A DNA stretch of 64,000 nucleotides, taken from the NCBI GenBank assembly GCA_032622095.1, contig CP136062.1, positions 165,640,090 through 165,704,089 on the forward strand, read 5' to 3'. Both the position numbers and the translations under genes were made by a program. This document shows, one piece after another, positions 22,501-38,200 of the stretch. A model generated the notes under the pieces. The model ran no database searches, was not told the origin of the DNA, and saw only the letters and a list, made by a program, of their open reading frames with translations. How positions within the stretch are numbered: the first letter of the stretch is position 1; each line of letters starts with the position of its first letter. The DNA is from Siphonodentalium dalli (Eukaryota; Mollusca; Scaphopoda; Gadilida; Siphonodentaliidae).

Positions 22501-25500
22501 ATGTTTTCGAAATAGTGACAATTTTCTATAGAGAATATTATTTATTGAGTTTATGCCCACGCCCATATGTCGTGATTTTCAAGGCTGTCCAAATTGTTGT
22601 CATGTTTTTTTTTTTGCAGGGGTGGGATGACCGTTGTACAGCATACTGTGTATATGATATACACACCCGTAGCGACGACACCCCTTAATACGAGTGTGCT
22701 AATGAAAACGTAGTTATATATATTTATTATATACTTTCCCGTGAATTATAAGATTTTAGCAGTGCATGAGACATAAGTGATATCCCACTCGTGGAAATTC
22801 AATGTTTTGTCATCACTCATGAGATATAACTCATATCCACTGAAAAAGTGTGGATATCCTCTATATATACATGGTATGACAATCGCATAAAACATCTGCA
22901 TACAAATAATAAAAAGTTACTCCAACAAATATTTTTCATTTCCCTTTGAATCGAAAAATGACCTATGTGTGCCCTGATGACATCGCCGATTTATTTTGAT
23001 TATTGCTACACGTAGAGAGCGGTGGTCGATAATACACGAGTTATGTCGGCTCACACACAAAATATCGCCGTCTGAACATTGTTCTCAGTGAATTAACTCG
23101 GCGTGAATGCATGGTCGCAGTCATGCATCGATCCATATAATTGTATTGTCTTATTTCTGACTCCGCCACTCGCCAGTAAACGCAAAGCTCGTCATTTTAA
23201 GAGCCTGCGATGTACTCATGTTCGAATTCACATCGTGGAACTCATACAAGTCTAAGATCCATATATGCGAATATAAGGCCACTGACTATAGACTCTACGA
23301 TACATGCGCTGATTCGCCCACCCCACCCCTGTCGCTATCCAGCATCCCTGTCACACAATAATGTCCAACTCGGACTAGGCACTTTCGCGATAACCTCTCA
23401 ATGCCGTACATAAAGATTGTACAAACCCACATTTTTTTGTTCCGGGCTGTAGAAAGTTGTCGATAACCAGTCTAAAAGCGCGCGAACTTAAATTACTACT
23501 TAAGTATGACTTAATCTTGTTTTGTGAAACGCGTTCTTGAAACGGAAAAGTTACATCATAAGATCCACCTTAATTCTTAGATTAAGTCCATCTTAAGATA
23601 ATCTTATGACCTTGCTTCATGAAACAGGCCCCGGAACTGTGGACTGCTGAAGTTTGGTTTACACTGGGAATGTTCGGAAAATGATCTCAACAAACATCCA
23701 AAATTTTCACTTATTGAGTTCATCACCTGAACATGCCGCCACAAATTACTGAGTTGGTATATAACATGCAACTTGTATCAGAATGACCTTCAGTTTCAGC
23801 GGTGTAATGGTAAATTTTAAATTATTGATTATGTCGCCGGATAATTCTATATATACTAATTAACAGTTACTTATTAAATCTAGTGGGGTGGGTGGGTGCT
23901 GGTTTTGTCTGACCAGTTTTCGGGCTTGTTCTGCGCAGAGTTGAGTTATATCATCTCCCTGCGAAATGACACAGTTTGAATGAGCACCATCAACAGCATA
24001 CATATATATAAGCTTATATAATTGTATAATATAATCAATATAATTTATATCGCTATACATGTGTAGCCAACAGAACATGAGAACATTGTCATGTCTGCGG
24101 CGTGCAATAAATTTTATATTATGCATAGTCAAATGGAAGTGCTACATCGTACATCACACGGAGTGAATTAGTATAACTACCATCTGTATGATGCAGAATG
24201 TCGCAGCTTACAGTTGTCCATGCAAAATATCGACACGCTGTACAAACTAATAATGAAAATAATAACATAGTGAAGAATAGGAATGTATAATTCATCAGGG
24301 TATGCGCACATGTACATTTGAGAGTTCAATGTGGACTTTCCTAAAAAGTATGCATACTTGGTTAAGGATTGCGCGGTCATGTGAATTCAAAATTTCGTCC
24401 ATGATTATAATGTTCGCTTTTCGGCGGTATTCTTCTGGAATAAATTTCTCCCTTATATTTTGAAATTCTTTGCATTCGAGTAAACAGTGGAACTCATCAG
24501 CGATCATGCTAGTGTTACATAAGGGGCATTTTCTGTCTTTGTGACTTGTCCCATTCCACCTCCCTGTCTCGATTGGGAGGTTGTGGTTAGCTGTTCGGAT
24601 CCTACATAATTCTATTCGATTTTTCCTTTCTAAGATTTCCAGATATTTTTCAAAAGTTATATCGTGTTTAAATATGCGATAAATCTTGCCTCTACTTGAT
24701 TTGTCTCTTTCGGACTCCCACTTTGTCTTGAAATCCTTGATAAGACTACATTTAACACAATCGATAAATTGGCTCACACATAATATTTTTCCAGAGGTCA
24801 TTAATTGTGATTGCCCACAATCAAATAAAATTTCTTTAATGTGTCTTATCCATTTAAAACGACATGCATCTGCTTCACTCAGAAGTCTTAGTGACAACTC
24901 ATATAGTATTTTTCCATAACGTTCGTCAGTCATATTTTTAATTTTCGTCCAATATTTCAGTATTCTCCGTTTTATTGTGATTTCTAGTGGATATCTTCCA
25001 GATTCACCATATATCATAAAATTGGGGGTTGATGGTTTCAAATTCATGACATGCTTTAGAAATTTGCGGTGGACATTTTCGAGCACCTGGTTGTCACCAT
25101 AACCCCACACCTCGCAGCCATACAATAAAATCGGTAGCACCTGGGAGTCAAATAAATCGAGTTGGTTAGCTAATGAAAGACAATTTGTTCTTGATCGTTT
25201 TATAACAGAGTACATGGCATGTGTAGCTTTTGTGGCAAGGGTTTGTTTTGCTTCAGAATATGAACCCGATTTTGTGTGGATAATGCCCAAGTAGTTGAAC
25301 TTTTTCACTACTTCAAGCTTAATGCCGTCAAAGTTGAATTCTGTTTTCCGAGGTAAACTACGTTTCGAAATTAACACAATTTTTGATTTATCTTTATTCA
25401 CTGTCAATTTCCATATCTTACAGTACTTGCTGAATGCATTAAGTTCTGTCTTTAATTTTTTCGGGGTCTCAGCCATGAGTACTGTATCATCTGCATATAG

Positions 25501-28500
25501 TACAAGTAGTATTTTTATGTAGGTTTTCAATTCTATTTCAATCTGGTTTGATATTTTTGAGAGGCCAACGATGCCTTCCTTGATCATGAAGTTTTCCAGA
25601 TCGTTCAAATATAGAGAAAATAGTATGGGGGGATAGATTCCAACCCTGTCGAACTCCTGACAAACATGGGAAGGGGGCAGAATATTCAGTCCCTAGTTTG
25701 ACAGAAGACTTAATATTCTGATACATATTTGTAATAACTCGGAAAAACTTTCCATTAATATCATATGTCCGTAACTTTTGCCAGAGCCCGGGTATCCACA
25801 CCCTATCAAACGCTTTCTCAAAATCAATAAAAGCACAGTAGAGGTTACAGTTCAAATTTCTGGTTAGTTCCGTTAACATGTGTATAGTGAAAATATTATC
25901 AACAGTTGAGTATCCCTTTCGGAAGCCGGCTTGGTTTTCTAGGAGAATGTCATTAGTTTCTATAAATTCGTACATTCTATTTGAGAGTATTTTTGTGAAT
26001 AGTTTTCCAAAGCAACTAAGGATTGTGATAGGTCTGTAGTTTTTGGTTTTTTTTGGGTCTCCTTTATTCTTAAAGATAGGGACTATGGCCCCCTATGCCC
26101 CATGTTTCCGGTATACATCCGGAATCAAATACATAGTTAAATACTCTACAATAGATATTTAACATTTTTTCAGATGATGCTTTTAAATATTCATTCAGTA
26201 CCATGTCCTGTCCACATGCTTTATTGTTTTTCAGGCTGTGTAGTGCCGTTTTAATTTCATCAGTACAAATCGGACGATTTAGGAATTCATTGCTCTCGGA
26301 GTTTTCGTGTGGAGTATTTGTAACATAACTATCCTGCACTGTGGTATTTATTTCACGATAATAGTTTTCGAGAATGTCGATGTCAATAGGTGGCACACTA
26401 CTCTTAGTACGGTTATTTAAAGCAGCCCAAAATTTCTTTGGGTTTTTATATTTCATGCATGCGATTTCCCGAGAGGCTTTATCCCGATGTTCGCCAATGG
26501 CAGCGTTCATTTTTATTTTATACTCCCGTGCTTTTTCGCGCATATTTTGTTTTGAATCTCTATTAGGGGATTTTTTGTATTGTCTAATTGCTTTCCTATA
26601 CTCTTTTCTGGCTGTACAACATACGTTTGTAAACCATGGTTTATTATAACGCCGTTTTTTCGAATTCGTTTTCTTGGTTTTCATACTAAAGGAAGTATCT
26701 GCTGCAGTTAACAATACCTGTGATATCATATTCACAATTTGATTAATATCTGAGGAGGTTACCTCCTCATTTTCCATCTTGTCGAGAAATAAGTTGACAT
26801 CATTGACTTGATAAATCAAATTGTTAAATTTTATTTAATTAATTAAACTACCTCATATGGCTCAGAATATTTCCTAATTCCAGAGCTCTGTCATGCTGTG
26901 GTATGATGAGGTTTTCCAAACTGGTGGTTATCCTCTGGATGGGTTGAGTTCATATGTGTATATATTATACAACCCATAGTTATATATTCCGTATATAATT
27001 ATGTACAGCATCATTGACTCACATGTGTTAGAATGCATCAAAAAACTGTTTGAAACGTGTTCAACACTTGATGCCTCTAACTGCAGAAAAAGAAATCCAT
27101 CCATCGTGCGAACTCGCAAGGTAGATAAATATCCACATAATCATTATATCTACAACACTACAGTTGTAGAAGGTTCAACCTCACATAATTATAATTTTCT
27201 GAATGTATTTGGCTGCAACAAATCAGCAGCAAAATATTTGTTAACGAAACACCTTTGAACATGCAAAGACATGTCTCAATCCCCCCCGAACTTTGGTCAA
27301 AATTTTCAACAGTTGGAAATGTCATACCTGACACAACATTAGTTGGAAATTTCACACCAACAATAGGTTGAAAATGTGCTTGTAGTTTAATTTTCAAACA
27401 ATTTATTGGGGGGAATTTATTGTTTTTGGACCAATATTTGCATATATATTTTCCTTCTTTTGATCAAAATTTTTGACTGAAATGGCCATCAGTTGGAAAA
27501 TTTCCAACACTTGTAAAGTTGGTGTCCTGGTCCCTTCCCTGTGGCCAGTCAAAAACTGCTAGTTAATTTAAGGAAACAATATTGTCCTACATTTGGTCAA
27601 AATTGTCACTGGAATTGTCATCAGTTGGAAATTTTCCAACCTAAGTCGGGATGTCAGGTTGGAAATTTCCAACTCGAGGAATGCTTAAGGCATGTCTAGA
27701 TGCTGGGATTTTATTATTTTCTTTTCAGATTTCAAAATTTTCGCACACCGAACCGGTGTCTCCTGGTCCCTCCCCGTTGCCAATAAAAAACTGCTAATGA
27801 GTTTAAGAAAACAATATTTTACTACATTTGGTTAAATTTGTTGACAGAAATGATGAAATTTCCCACACTAGGAAAGCTTGAGGTCATTGTTCTCACACCG
27901 GGCCGAACAACCATTGTCGGCCCGTTGTGTCCTGGTCAAAATTGCCCGTAGTCGTGTGAATTTGTCTGGAGTTAGACCACTAGTCGGCCCGGTGTGTCCT
28001 GGTCTATTATCCGCAGTCGTGTGCATTTGTCTGGAGTTAGACCACTAGATGTTAGGATTTGTGCAACTTTCAGGTTCAAAATGTATTAATATTATCATAC
28101 CGGGTAGATAGAACCATGGTTTATAAATAGGCTATTGGGCCTGTGAACACTTAAGTGCAAGGAGGGATTGAAATTATGCAAATCCTTGTCGCTGGTCCGA
28201 TTCAAGTGGGGGTGCAGTTGGAATTACCAAGGTGGACACCCACCCCCCAACGGAGATCCTCTAGCAACGTCCCTGTCAAGGACTGCATATGTGTTGGGTA
28301 ATTAACCCTTTATATACTACATGGAATTTCCCAGTCAGCTACAAGTTTACATAGGAATGGTCTATTATTCATTTGGAAGGATGCTAAGGTACATTATGAA
28401 TAAAATATTTATTGAGGGATTAATGCTTAGATAATATAAGTGCAACAAGTTGAACTTATTATGTGAACATTTCCTATGGAATAACTACTCATCAATGATG

Positions 28501-31500
28501 CTTTGGTATAGAAAGGATTAATATAACAAAAAGGGTTGGGTGGTATGGAAGGGATATTATGTATGAAATAACTCTTGTTTCGATTAAGGTTATGCAGTTA
28601 TAACCGAACAGTTTGAAAATAAATTCTAAAACGCGGTTAGCGCAGTTATAGAAAATTTATCTTCACACTTTTCGGTTATAACTCACAACCTTCATCGAAA
28701 CAAGAGTTATTTCTCATAATTTAATCCGTCATTATTTTCACAAGAGAACCACCAAAAGTAGAAGTTGGAAGTATAACGAGCGTACAACATTGAGACTATT
28801 TCCGATGAAAAAGATACTAGAAGTTGAGAGAGACACCTGTCATATCTTGTGCATGTCGTTGATCACGTCGGGTCGACTATTCAGCGTTTTTGATTGGCTT
28901 GTCGCAACTGATCGGGCATCGTGTGGCACCGGACAGCTGCAATGGAACGTCGGATTGATATTCGACCGCAGTGCATGGCACGTACAAAGCCTTGTTAGTT
29001 TTAATTTCCGTGTTTCATTTCTTTGCAAATGTTCCATCGTGTTGATTTGTCTGGTTACTTGTGATCTGAATATTAGCATCTAGTACAGTTACTGTCAATA
29101 TAGTCATATTCGTGTGTGTTCACTCGGCGCTGCTGTCATTTCGGTAGCGGGAAAGTAATCAAGAAAATTAGGATATCGACAAAATAACCTAAATGGCAAA
29201 GTGTATGGCAACCAATTGTTTTAGAGTATTCCGCTGATTGACAACTTATGATTAAATTTCATAGGTACACATAAATAAATAATTTCTAACAGATACAATA
29301 TATTCAACATTTGTACAGCTTATATTTTCAGAATATGTCTTAAATTGGAACTGTACACAAAATCCGGCCATTGTGGGACACGAGTCATAAACTCATTTTC
29401 ATTATAATTACCATGTTGTTTGGATTGTTCATAGAGCGCATGGGTGTATTTTACACTAATACATGGCTCAATTGCATGCATTTGTTGCATATATTCTGTT
29501 GAGTATAAAAGAAGATGATCCCATAAATGGCCCAATTTAGTGTACAGTACCCCTTTAAACATATAAATCTCCAATGGCTAGTGTGAATGCTATATTGTTA
29601 TTTCAAAACGATATATCTACCCGGGCTAAGTGTGATGTTTACCTACATTCAAGCTCTGTATTAAATGACGTAAAAATTATATAACATGCACGCACTTCAC
29701 TTGCAGATTATACAGCGGCTCAAACATGCAGTACAGACGAATTGCGAGCTTTCTCTAGCTGCGTCCATCAGTTGTCGTCCTACTCGGTTTTGACTGACAC
29801 ATTGACTCCGAACAATAACAACAACATTAATGCAGCAGTTACCAACATGATTAGCGTCAACAGTCGCTCGATGGATGTTGTATGTGCCAGGTCCGTTGCC
29901 CAATAAATAGAGGATCTACAACGAGTCCCCAGTTTATAAGGAAATATATAAAACGAATCCAGTAAATTAGGTGTGGACCGAGCCCTTGGCTAGGTTCAGA
30001 CCTGATTTACTGGACTAGTTTTTGGAGATTTCGCTATAAAGTGGGGACGAGTTGTATATTCCACATGATACAGACCAATGTTACTCTGTAGTAATACAAA
30101 ACTATTAGTTAAAATTCCTCAGTGATAAAGGGTATGTGGCATGCCACGCCAGCCGTTGAGACATGCCAATATCCCATAATATGTCAAATATAGCGAATTA
30201 TCGAAATATGAAATACCACGAAAGAGCGAAATAGGAAAATACAGCGAAATTGCGGAATAAAAAATGCATCGAAATGACGAAATAGCGCGAATTATGAAAT
30301 AAGAAATTATTTTTATTAACTAAATAACGGAGATATTTGAAGAAGTGTTTTTGACGAAATAACGGGCATATTTGGAGAAGTTTTTTAAAGAGCGTCAGTC
30401 ATAGATAAAGATACTTCTACATTCCTCATCCCCCGATTCCGAATCACGTTTGCACAACAATAATACATTTAGGTACACCTGGAACTATTTCCTGTTATGC
30501 AATGATCGTTGAATATCATTATTATAGAATTCGTTTAATGAATGGAATAGGGGTCGGATCATGTAATAAAATACTACTAATAAAGAAGTATTCTGGGTTC
30601 CATGCAACTTTTGTTTACTAAATCTGTTTAGCTTTTCATTCCGATACTAGTTTATAATATAACACATTTGGAACAAGAGTTTCCACTTGAAAGACGCAAT
30701 CTGGTTTGATATTGATTGTTATTTTTATAATATTTAATTATTATTCCTATAATAATTTCGACGTTTTAGAGGGACTGCAGTAATTAGTTTGTGATGTTTT
30801 CGAAACAAAATAACTGTGTTTTTTTTTTGTTTTTTTTTGTTTGTTATACGTCTACTTTGTTTGGTTTTCAATGTGTTTTCATTGAAACGAACCGAAAATT
30901 GATGCTAAAGATGGTCGATCTCTTCTTTTGGGAAGTTTGTATATGGTTTCCTGATTATAAAATAATAAAATAAAAAGAATTATGTAAATCGAAGACCCCT
31001 GTCCGGAAACGCTTCTATCAATTAATATAAATTTTATTTCGAATTTCTTGTATAATACATACAATCCATTTTGGGACATTTTACCGCTCGCAGAAACGTT
31101 CGGATCATATCAAGATTTATCATATGACTCAATCATTATTTACGTTGGAAAGTATGTCATAAATCAATATCATATGAACTACTAGTTCATATCACCTTCC
31201 GATAATTTGATTGGTTTGTTGACAAAAAGTGTGTTCTGATTGGCTGAATGGCAGCCTGGACCGAGCCGGATCTCTAACTAAATGCAGGTCAAATTCGTGC
31301 GCGTCAATCAACGCGATGCCGAAATTCTCGCAATTATAATCTTGAAATATATAGTTTTGGACATTGTTATACGATAAATAGAATATGTAATTCGTATTTA
31401 TCTAATAAGCATACGATAATAATGTCACAAACTGAGAACAGTATAGCGCACTATATCTTCGCGTGCATATTATTTCTGCTAGTTCACCAGGTGTAATTGG

Positions 31501-34500
31501 GCTTCCGGTGCAATGAAGTGACGTCACATTAACCTTTTGCTGCCGATGTCATATAGCTATTTAGTGATTTGTGTGCGTTTTGGACATCATAATCAATTTA
31601 TAGGTGTCATATGATAAATAAAATATGTAATTCGTGTTTCTCTCATATGATATTTATGAAACTCGTCACGAATTTACAGTTTTCTCTCGCCGGAGGCTCG
31701 AGAAAAATGAAAATTCTTAGACTCGTTTCATAAATATCATATGAGAGAAACACTCATTTCATATCCTCTATTTATCATATGACTCAATCATTATTTACGT
31801 TAGAAAGTATGTCATAAATTAATTTCATATGAACTACTAGTTCATATCACCTTCCAATAATTTGATTGGTTTGTTAACAAAAAGTGTGTTCTGATTGGCT
31901 GAATGGCAGCCTGAGCCGAGCCGCATCTCTAACTAAATGCAGGTCAAATTCGTGCGCGTCAATCAACGCGATGCCGAAATTCTCGAAATTATAATCTTGA
32001 TAAATTATAATCTTGAGAAACACTCATTTCATATCCTCTATATATGAGATCGTCTGAAAGTTTCATGACGGTGTGTTCTAAAATTATTAAAGGCACGGGT
32101 GACCTTGGTGGTGGGTATTGCTGTTAAAATAGCCTCATCCTTTAAAACCGCCATAAACAGAAAGAATATTAAAATATAGACAGACTGTGTTCTTATACCA
32201 ATCATACATATCGAGTAAATATTTGACATCCCATATCTGGTTTAGCGACATCTCATCGGAGAATCGATCTGCAGCGTTGATACTCGAAAGTATGGTGGGT
32301 ACCCACACTTGGACGCATATAGTATTTTTGCGAACCGCTCTGCAGGCTAGACAATTGTACGGTTAATTAAACATATATTTTTCTATTGATATAGTCATTA
32401 TCCGCCATCTATGACTAATAATTATGTTTCAAACGAACTACCTAACGTCAAAAAGTGTCTACTATTTATGATAAAATCGGAAATGAGTCGAAATTTCTAT
32501 TAAATTTATCGGGGTGCATGAGAGCAAGCTATGGTCGCTATCCCGTTCAGGGGACATTCCGCTTTGCGAAATTATGTTATGAATAGTGGATATCACCATT
32601 TAACTGGGAGATATATAGCTTCATCTGAGGGAAGATATGTTCATTTATCAAAACCGCAATTCTCGGGTTTGGCGATACCATGTGCACGGGGGTGATGTAA
32701 CTCATCAACATAACTTTCTTGTTTTCCCTGTGGTATATTTTAAATTCGGAGTTGTACTATTTTTCGCTCAGTTTTAAATCCGACGGCTGTGCGAAAAATC
32801 GTACAGCGCGAATTTAAATGCGAGAAGGTAGTAATTATTTGTTTGACAGTTGTGGAATGATCCATTGACTTTAGTTTGCATGTGATGTTGATGATGGTTG
32901 TGTATGTGAGTTAGATGTCAGCTCCACTATAGTCATAAGGCCAAAGAAAAAATACTTGTGGTTTGGGTTTCCCTACCGACCCTGTTTTAAACCCCCTACC
33001 CTAAAGTTTTTTCATAGAATTAAAGAAACTTTTCTTAAATGTTTTACAGTAAAAACAAAAAGATATTTTCAATGTCTCAAAATGAGTTGTTACCACTGTG
33101 TTATCTGTCATTTTTTGAAGCATTGTTTTTATTACTGTCTATACAAAGATAATCAAAATTACTTTTATTGAAATCTTGCACAAGATATGAAAATCCATAG
33201 AAATATGTCAAAAATAAAAAAAGGTTTATTAAAATAATAAAATGTCAAGCCTACCTACTATTTCTTTATGACATGTAACCCAAACCAGATGTTTATTTTT
33301 CTTTGGTCTAAACGTTCCATGTGCTTTGAACTGATCACTTCAGTAATTCTTTACAATATTGTAGACACCAAATTTAACAATAATTACAAAGCGACTTCGG
33401 AGTACACAAATTATCGTGATGCCGGTTTAACCAATCAACCATCAGTATACTCAATGCTTGCTCCTCAATAGGTCATTGAGTTCATTGGCAATGCAAAAAA
33501 TAATTTTAAATTATTACTGAAATATGGGAAAAGAGTTTCGACATGGATTCAATGCGATTTATTTGGGGAGATTAATATTAGGTTTGTCGATAAATGAAGA
33601 TGTTTTATACAAAAGGTGGGGTTTTTATCGATAATTATTGATTTTGAAATGGACGATATATTTTCTCCTGTGCTAAAGAGGGACTCATTAGCCGGTGCTC
33701 TCTGTGATTTTTGTGTTCAGTGTGTGTTTTCGAAGTTTTGGAACCTTTTATCCTAGAATTGTATATAATAATTGGAAAATATAGCATTTACTCGATCGAT
33801 TGGCGTTGGAATTTAAAAAAATCGGTTCAGGCATTTGTGAATTATGGTCGTTAGAAGTGAGGGAAAAGTTATCTCCCTTGTTACCTATGCATTGTTTAGC
33901 GACGCATTTTTTTTTAAGTGGCGAACTCGTTTTAAACTGATGTTTTTTTTAATTTATATTTTACTCATTTTAACGACACGCTTCTGTGGTGTGAGTGACA
34001 GAAAGAGGGCGAGATGGATATGTATATATGGACAGAGCAATTCACTGTGGACATAATATTTTATATATCCTTCACAGTGACAATGAATTCGTGAAAGCAC
34101 TTGACTGCATGGCTTCTTTCTTTGATAAGTGTCCAGATCTGGAGTTTTACGAAGTGTACCAGGTGTATTTCAACCCCAAGGGTTGGGCTGACGCGATACG
34201 ACATGCGTGCAACCACAGACAAGGTACGTATGATTGCTTTAATACTCCATAGCACAACAGAGTTCACAATTAGAGGGTTGTTATGAACATACACACAATG
34301 AAATCTTTACATATATGTGTCGCAATGGCGGTTAAGGTAGTATACTGCGGCGCAGAAGCTGGTCCATTATTTCAAAATCGTTAGTCTAAGTAAACCATCA
34401 TCGTCGCCGTCGTCATCGTCATCGTCATCATCATCATTATTATTATCATCTTTATCATCATCATTATCAGCATCATCCTCATCATCATTATCATCATCAT

Positions 34501-35186
34501 CATCATTATCATCTTTATCATCGTCATCATTATCTTCATCACCATCATTATTATTATCTTTATCATTATCATCATCATTATTATTATCTTTATCATCATC
34601 ATCATCATCATTATTATCACATCTTTATCATCATCATCATTATCTTCATCACCATCATCAGCATCATCTTACCATCACAATTATCATCATCAGCGTCATC
34701 ATCATCATCATCATCGTCAGCATCGTCATCTTATCATCATCATCATCATCATTGTCATCATCGTCATTTTTTCATCATCATCATCATCACCATCAGCATC
34801 ATCATCACCGTCATCTTACCATCACCATTATCATCATCACCATCTTCATCATCAACATCATCATCATCAGCAACATCATCACCATCAACAACATCATCAA
34901 CATCATCATCGTCATCAACATCTTCATCATCATCATCATCATCATCAACATCATTACCATTATCTGCATCATCATCATCATCATCATCACCATCTTCATC
35001 ATCATCAGTATCATTATCTTCATCACCATCATTATCATCATCATTATCATCATCACCATTATCTTCTTCGCCATCATCAGCATCATCTATCAGTAGCATC
35101 GTCAACCTCATCGACATCATGTTAATCGTCGTTGTAGTCGTCGTCATCCTCGTCATCATCATCATCACCATCGGTATCGTCATCAT

Positions 35187-35218
<32 letters not shown>

Positions 35219-38200
35219 TCATCTCACCATCACCATTATCATCATCAGCATCACCATCATCAGCACGATTATCATAGCAAATATAGCGACAGTTTGTTTT
35301 ACCCGTTTTAATATGTATGTATACAGCTAATGTATTGTAAAATAACATACTATTTACGCAATATATATGATTGGTATAAGAACAAAATATGTCTATATTT
35401 TAATATTATTTCCATGGATGTGAAAATTTATGGTGGAGTCTGCTAAAAAAAAAATCGCGGTCTCATTGCATGAGGACCATGACGACGTTGAATCCGTCGT
35501 TAAAGGTACTCAATCCGATCAGACGCTCCTAAATCGAAGATTCTGGTGAAGATGGATAACTCTAAAATCAAGTGGTTATTATTACCACTTGATTTTAGAG
35601 TTATCCATCTTCATCCGAATCTTCGCCCGGTTGACCACGTGCTTCTGGTACACAAACAATAGAAATAACAAACTTCAAAAATCGATATATGATCACTCTG
35701 AGCTTTGATGTGTGGGTTCCTCGACTTGAATCAAATATTGTTTACCCCCGAAGCCAAAGAAATAGTAATTTAGGAGCGTCTGATCGGATTGAGTACCTTT
35801 AATTGCTTTTATTATAATATATACATGTTCTTGAATAAATTAACAATTTAGATTTTTTCATACTGCATGTTCCAGTTATATTATCTCTGCGCACATCAGT
35901 AAACAGATATCGATGCAGTTATCTCCCTGGGAGAAAAGTTAATTCCCAGGAGAAAAGTTTTCTCCCTGGGAGAAAAGTTAATTCCCGGGAGAAAAGTTAT
36001 CTCCCAGGTGGAAAGTAAAAAGAAAATATTTTAATGAATATATATAAAAAAAATTAATAAAAAAGGAAATATTTTAATGAATATATAACAAAAATTAAAT
36101 GGCCCTAATAGGCTTCCGTAGTAAACAGATATCGATGCACACACATCGGAACGAATGTAATCATGTAATTTGTTTACGGTTCGATCGTGCGTGGCCGGTC
36201 ATCTGCAGTGATTTGCGGAAACTCGTGCACGGGTAGGTGGAGTATGACGGATACAACGGCCATTTATGACCACATTGGCTCAAGGCGAGTGGTAACGCTA
36301 TATATATGGGGAGAGCAGAAGCAAAACCAGGTGAAGATTGTTCCATGTAAAGCTCACGTGCCCATGCCTGGCTTCACGAAACCGAAATATCAATTACCGA
36401 AGTGGCAAAGCGACAACGGTCAGAAAGAACATAAATTCTAATGATGTATTACCCTATTCGAGATTATTATCGGTAGTGTAGTTCTTCATGTGAAAGGTGT
36501 CGATTGTAACATTTCTTTACCACCCTTCACTGTGAAAAAATCCCGTAAAACTTTACGGCATAAAGGGCCGGCAACTATGATACAGTTGGAACGAGCCATA
36601 ATCTTTATACGGTAAATCCGTTCATGTAATTGAACGGTACATTCCTACAATAAATTGTATTGTTATCCTTCATCCCATTTTCCTCTCTTCTGATTGGCTG
36701 AGAGTGCGTCACATGGCGGGCCGTAAATCACCCTATTTCCCAGTAAATCTATTTCGGCACAATCCCGCGTAAATAGCGACATTTCTGTTAAAAATGTAAT
36801 TTTTCTGTAAATATCACTGGTATCATGCTTGTCAAATTCGATATATTTTAATCCTTGTCGCCAATGCTTTATGATCGAACACGTTTACTCGAAAGTTACC
36901 GGCGCAAATATATTGGTTTATATATAAGTTAGACACATCCGGATATTTACCCGAGCGAAATAGAGGGTAACACTAAAATTCGTATTGCATTGAATAGTGT
37001 ATTGTATTCATCACCTTATGTTATAATGTGCTATCAGCGCCAGAAAACAAAAGAAAATCCAATATAAATCTAACCACAACTTCTTAGCACGAGCTATAGT
37101 CTTCGAAATCGAGTCGGTGGTGCTTACGGTCAATTCCACGGTATTTCCACAGTAATGGCCGCGACTGAGAATTTATACCAATTCCACGGGTTCTTTTACC
37201 ATAAAAATTACGGGATTTGCTGACAGTGTTGGTACACACGGGTAATTCTTGCCACTTGCTGAACAAAGGCACACGCTGTGTATTGTACCCTTTCTTTCCC
37301 GAAGACACTCTTGCTTGTATTTTTCAGTAATAAAGGACAATGCTGCTTGTATTTTTCAGTAATAAAGGACAATGCTGCTTGTATTTTTTCAGTAATAAAG
37401 GACAATGTTGCTTGTATTTTTCAGTAATAAAGGACAATGTTGCTTGTATATTTCAGTAATAACGGACAATGTTGCTTGCTACACAACGAAAGGGCCGGCG
37501 ATAGCAGCTTGTATCAATACAAAGCTATTGAATCAGATCCCGACTCTGACAACGAACGTCACTCAACTCAAATGGATTATGTGCAGGCAAGAGCTTCAAG
37601 GAGTTTTATAATATGGTTCTCCAATTATTTATAAAAGAATACATTGAATGGTATATTATTCATCAGGTGTCAGCTATATGATACACGTGCAGACTGATTC
37701 CCATCCATTGGTGGGACATGTTCCGATAATAAGTTCAACAAACGGTCTATGATAGTTTGTTTAAATTATTGTCCGCATATTTCCTTATGGAACTGCATGC
37801 ACATGTACATATACATGAGTAATTAAAAAACAAAGGGTCAATGGCAGTTTGTTTAAATTGTTATCTGCACATTTCCTTATGGAACTACATGTACATGTAC
37901 CTATACATGAGTAATTAAAAAACAAAGGGTCAATGGCAGTTTGTTTAAATTGTTATCTGCACATTTCCTTATGGAACTACATGTACATGTACCTATACAT
38001 GAGTAATTAAAAAACAAAGGGTCAATGGCAGTTTGTTTAAATTGTTATCTGCACATTTCCTAATGGAACTGCATGTACATGTACCTATACATGAGTAATT
38101 TAAAAACAAACGGTCTATGGTAGTTTGTTTAAATTGTTATCTGCACATTTCCTAATGGAACTGCATGTACATGTACTTATACATGAGTAATTAAAAAACA

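Noticed and set aside
34381-35348. Met/Ile-, His- and Asp-rich frames up to 194 codons
   Set aside because: Translation of the (TCA)n array only.
36187-36441. 84-codon frame in intron 3 as an extra RGM-like exon
   Set aside because: No acceptor/donor pair with the needed phase, and module symmetry is complete without it.
37405-37634. Alternative exon 4 frame reading DSDNERHSTQMDYVQ
   Set aside because: It would need a different phase from exon 3 and lacks the cysteine pattern shared with exon 2.
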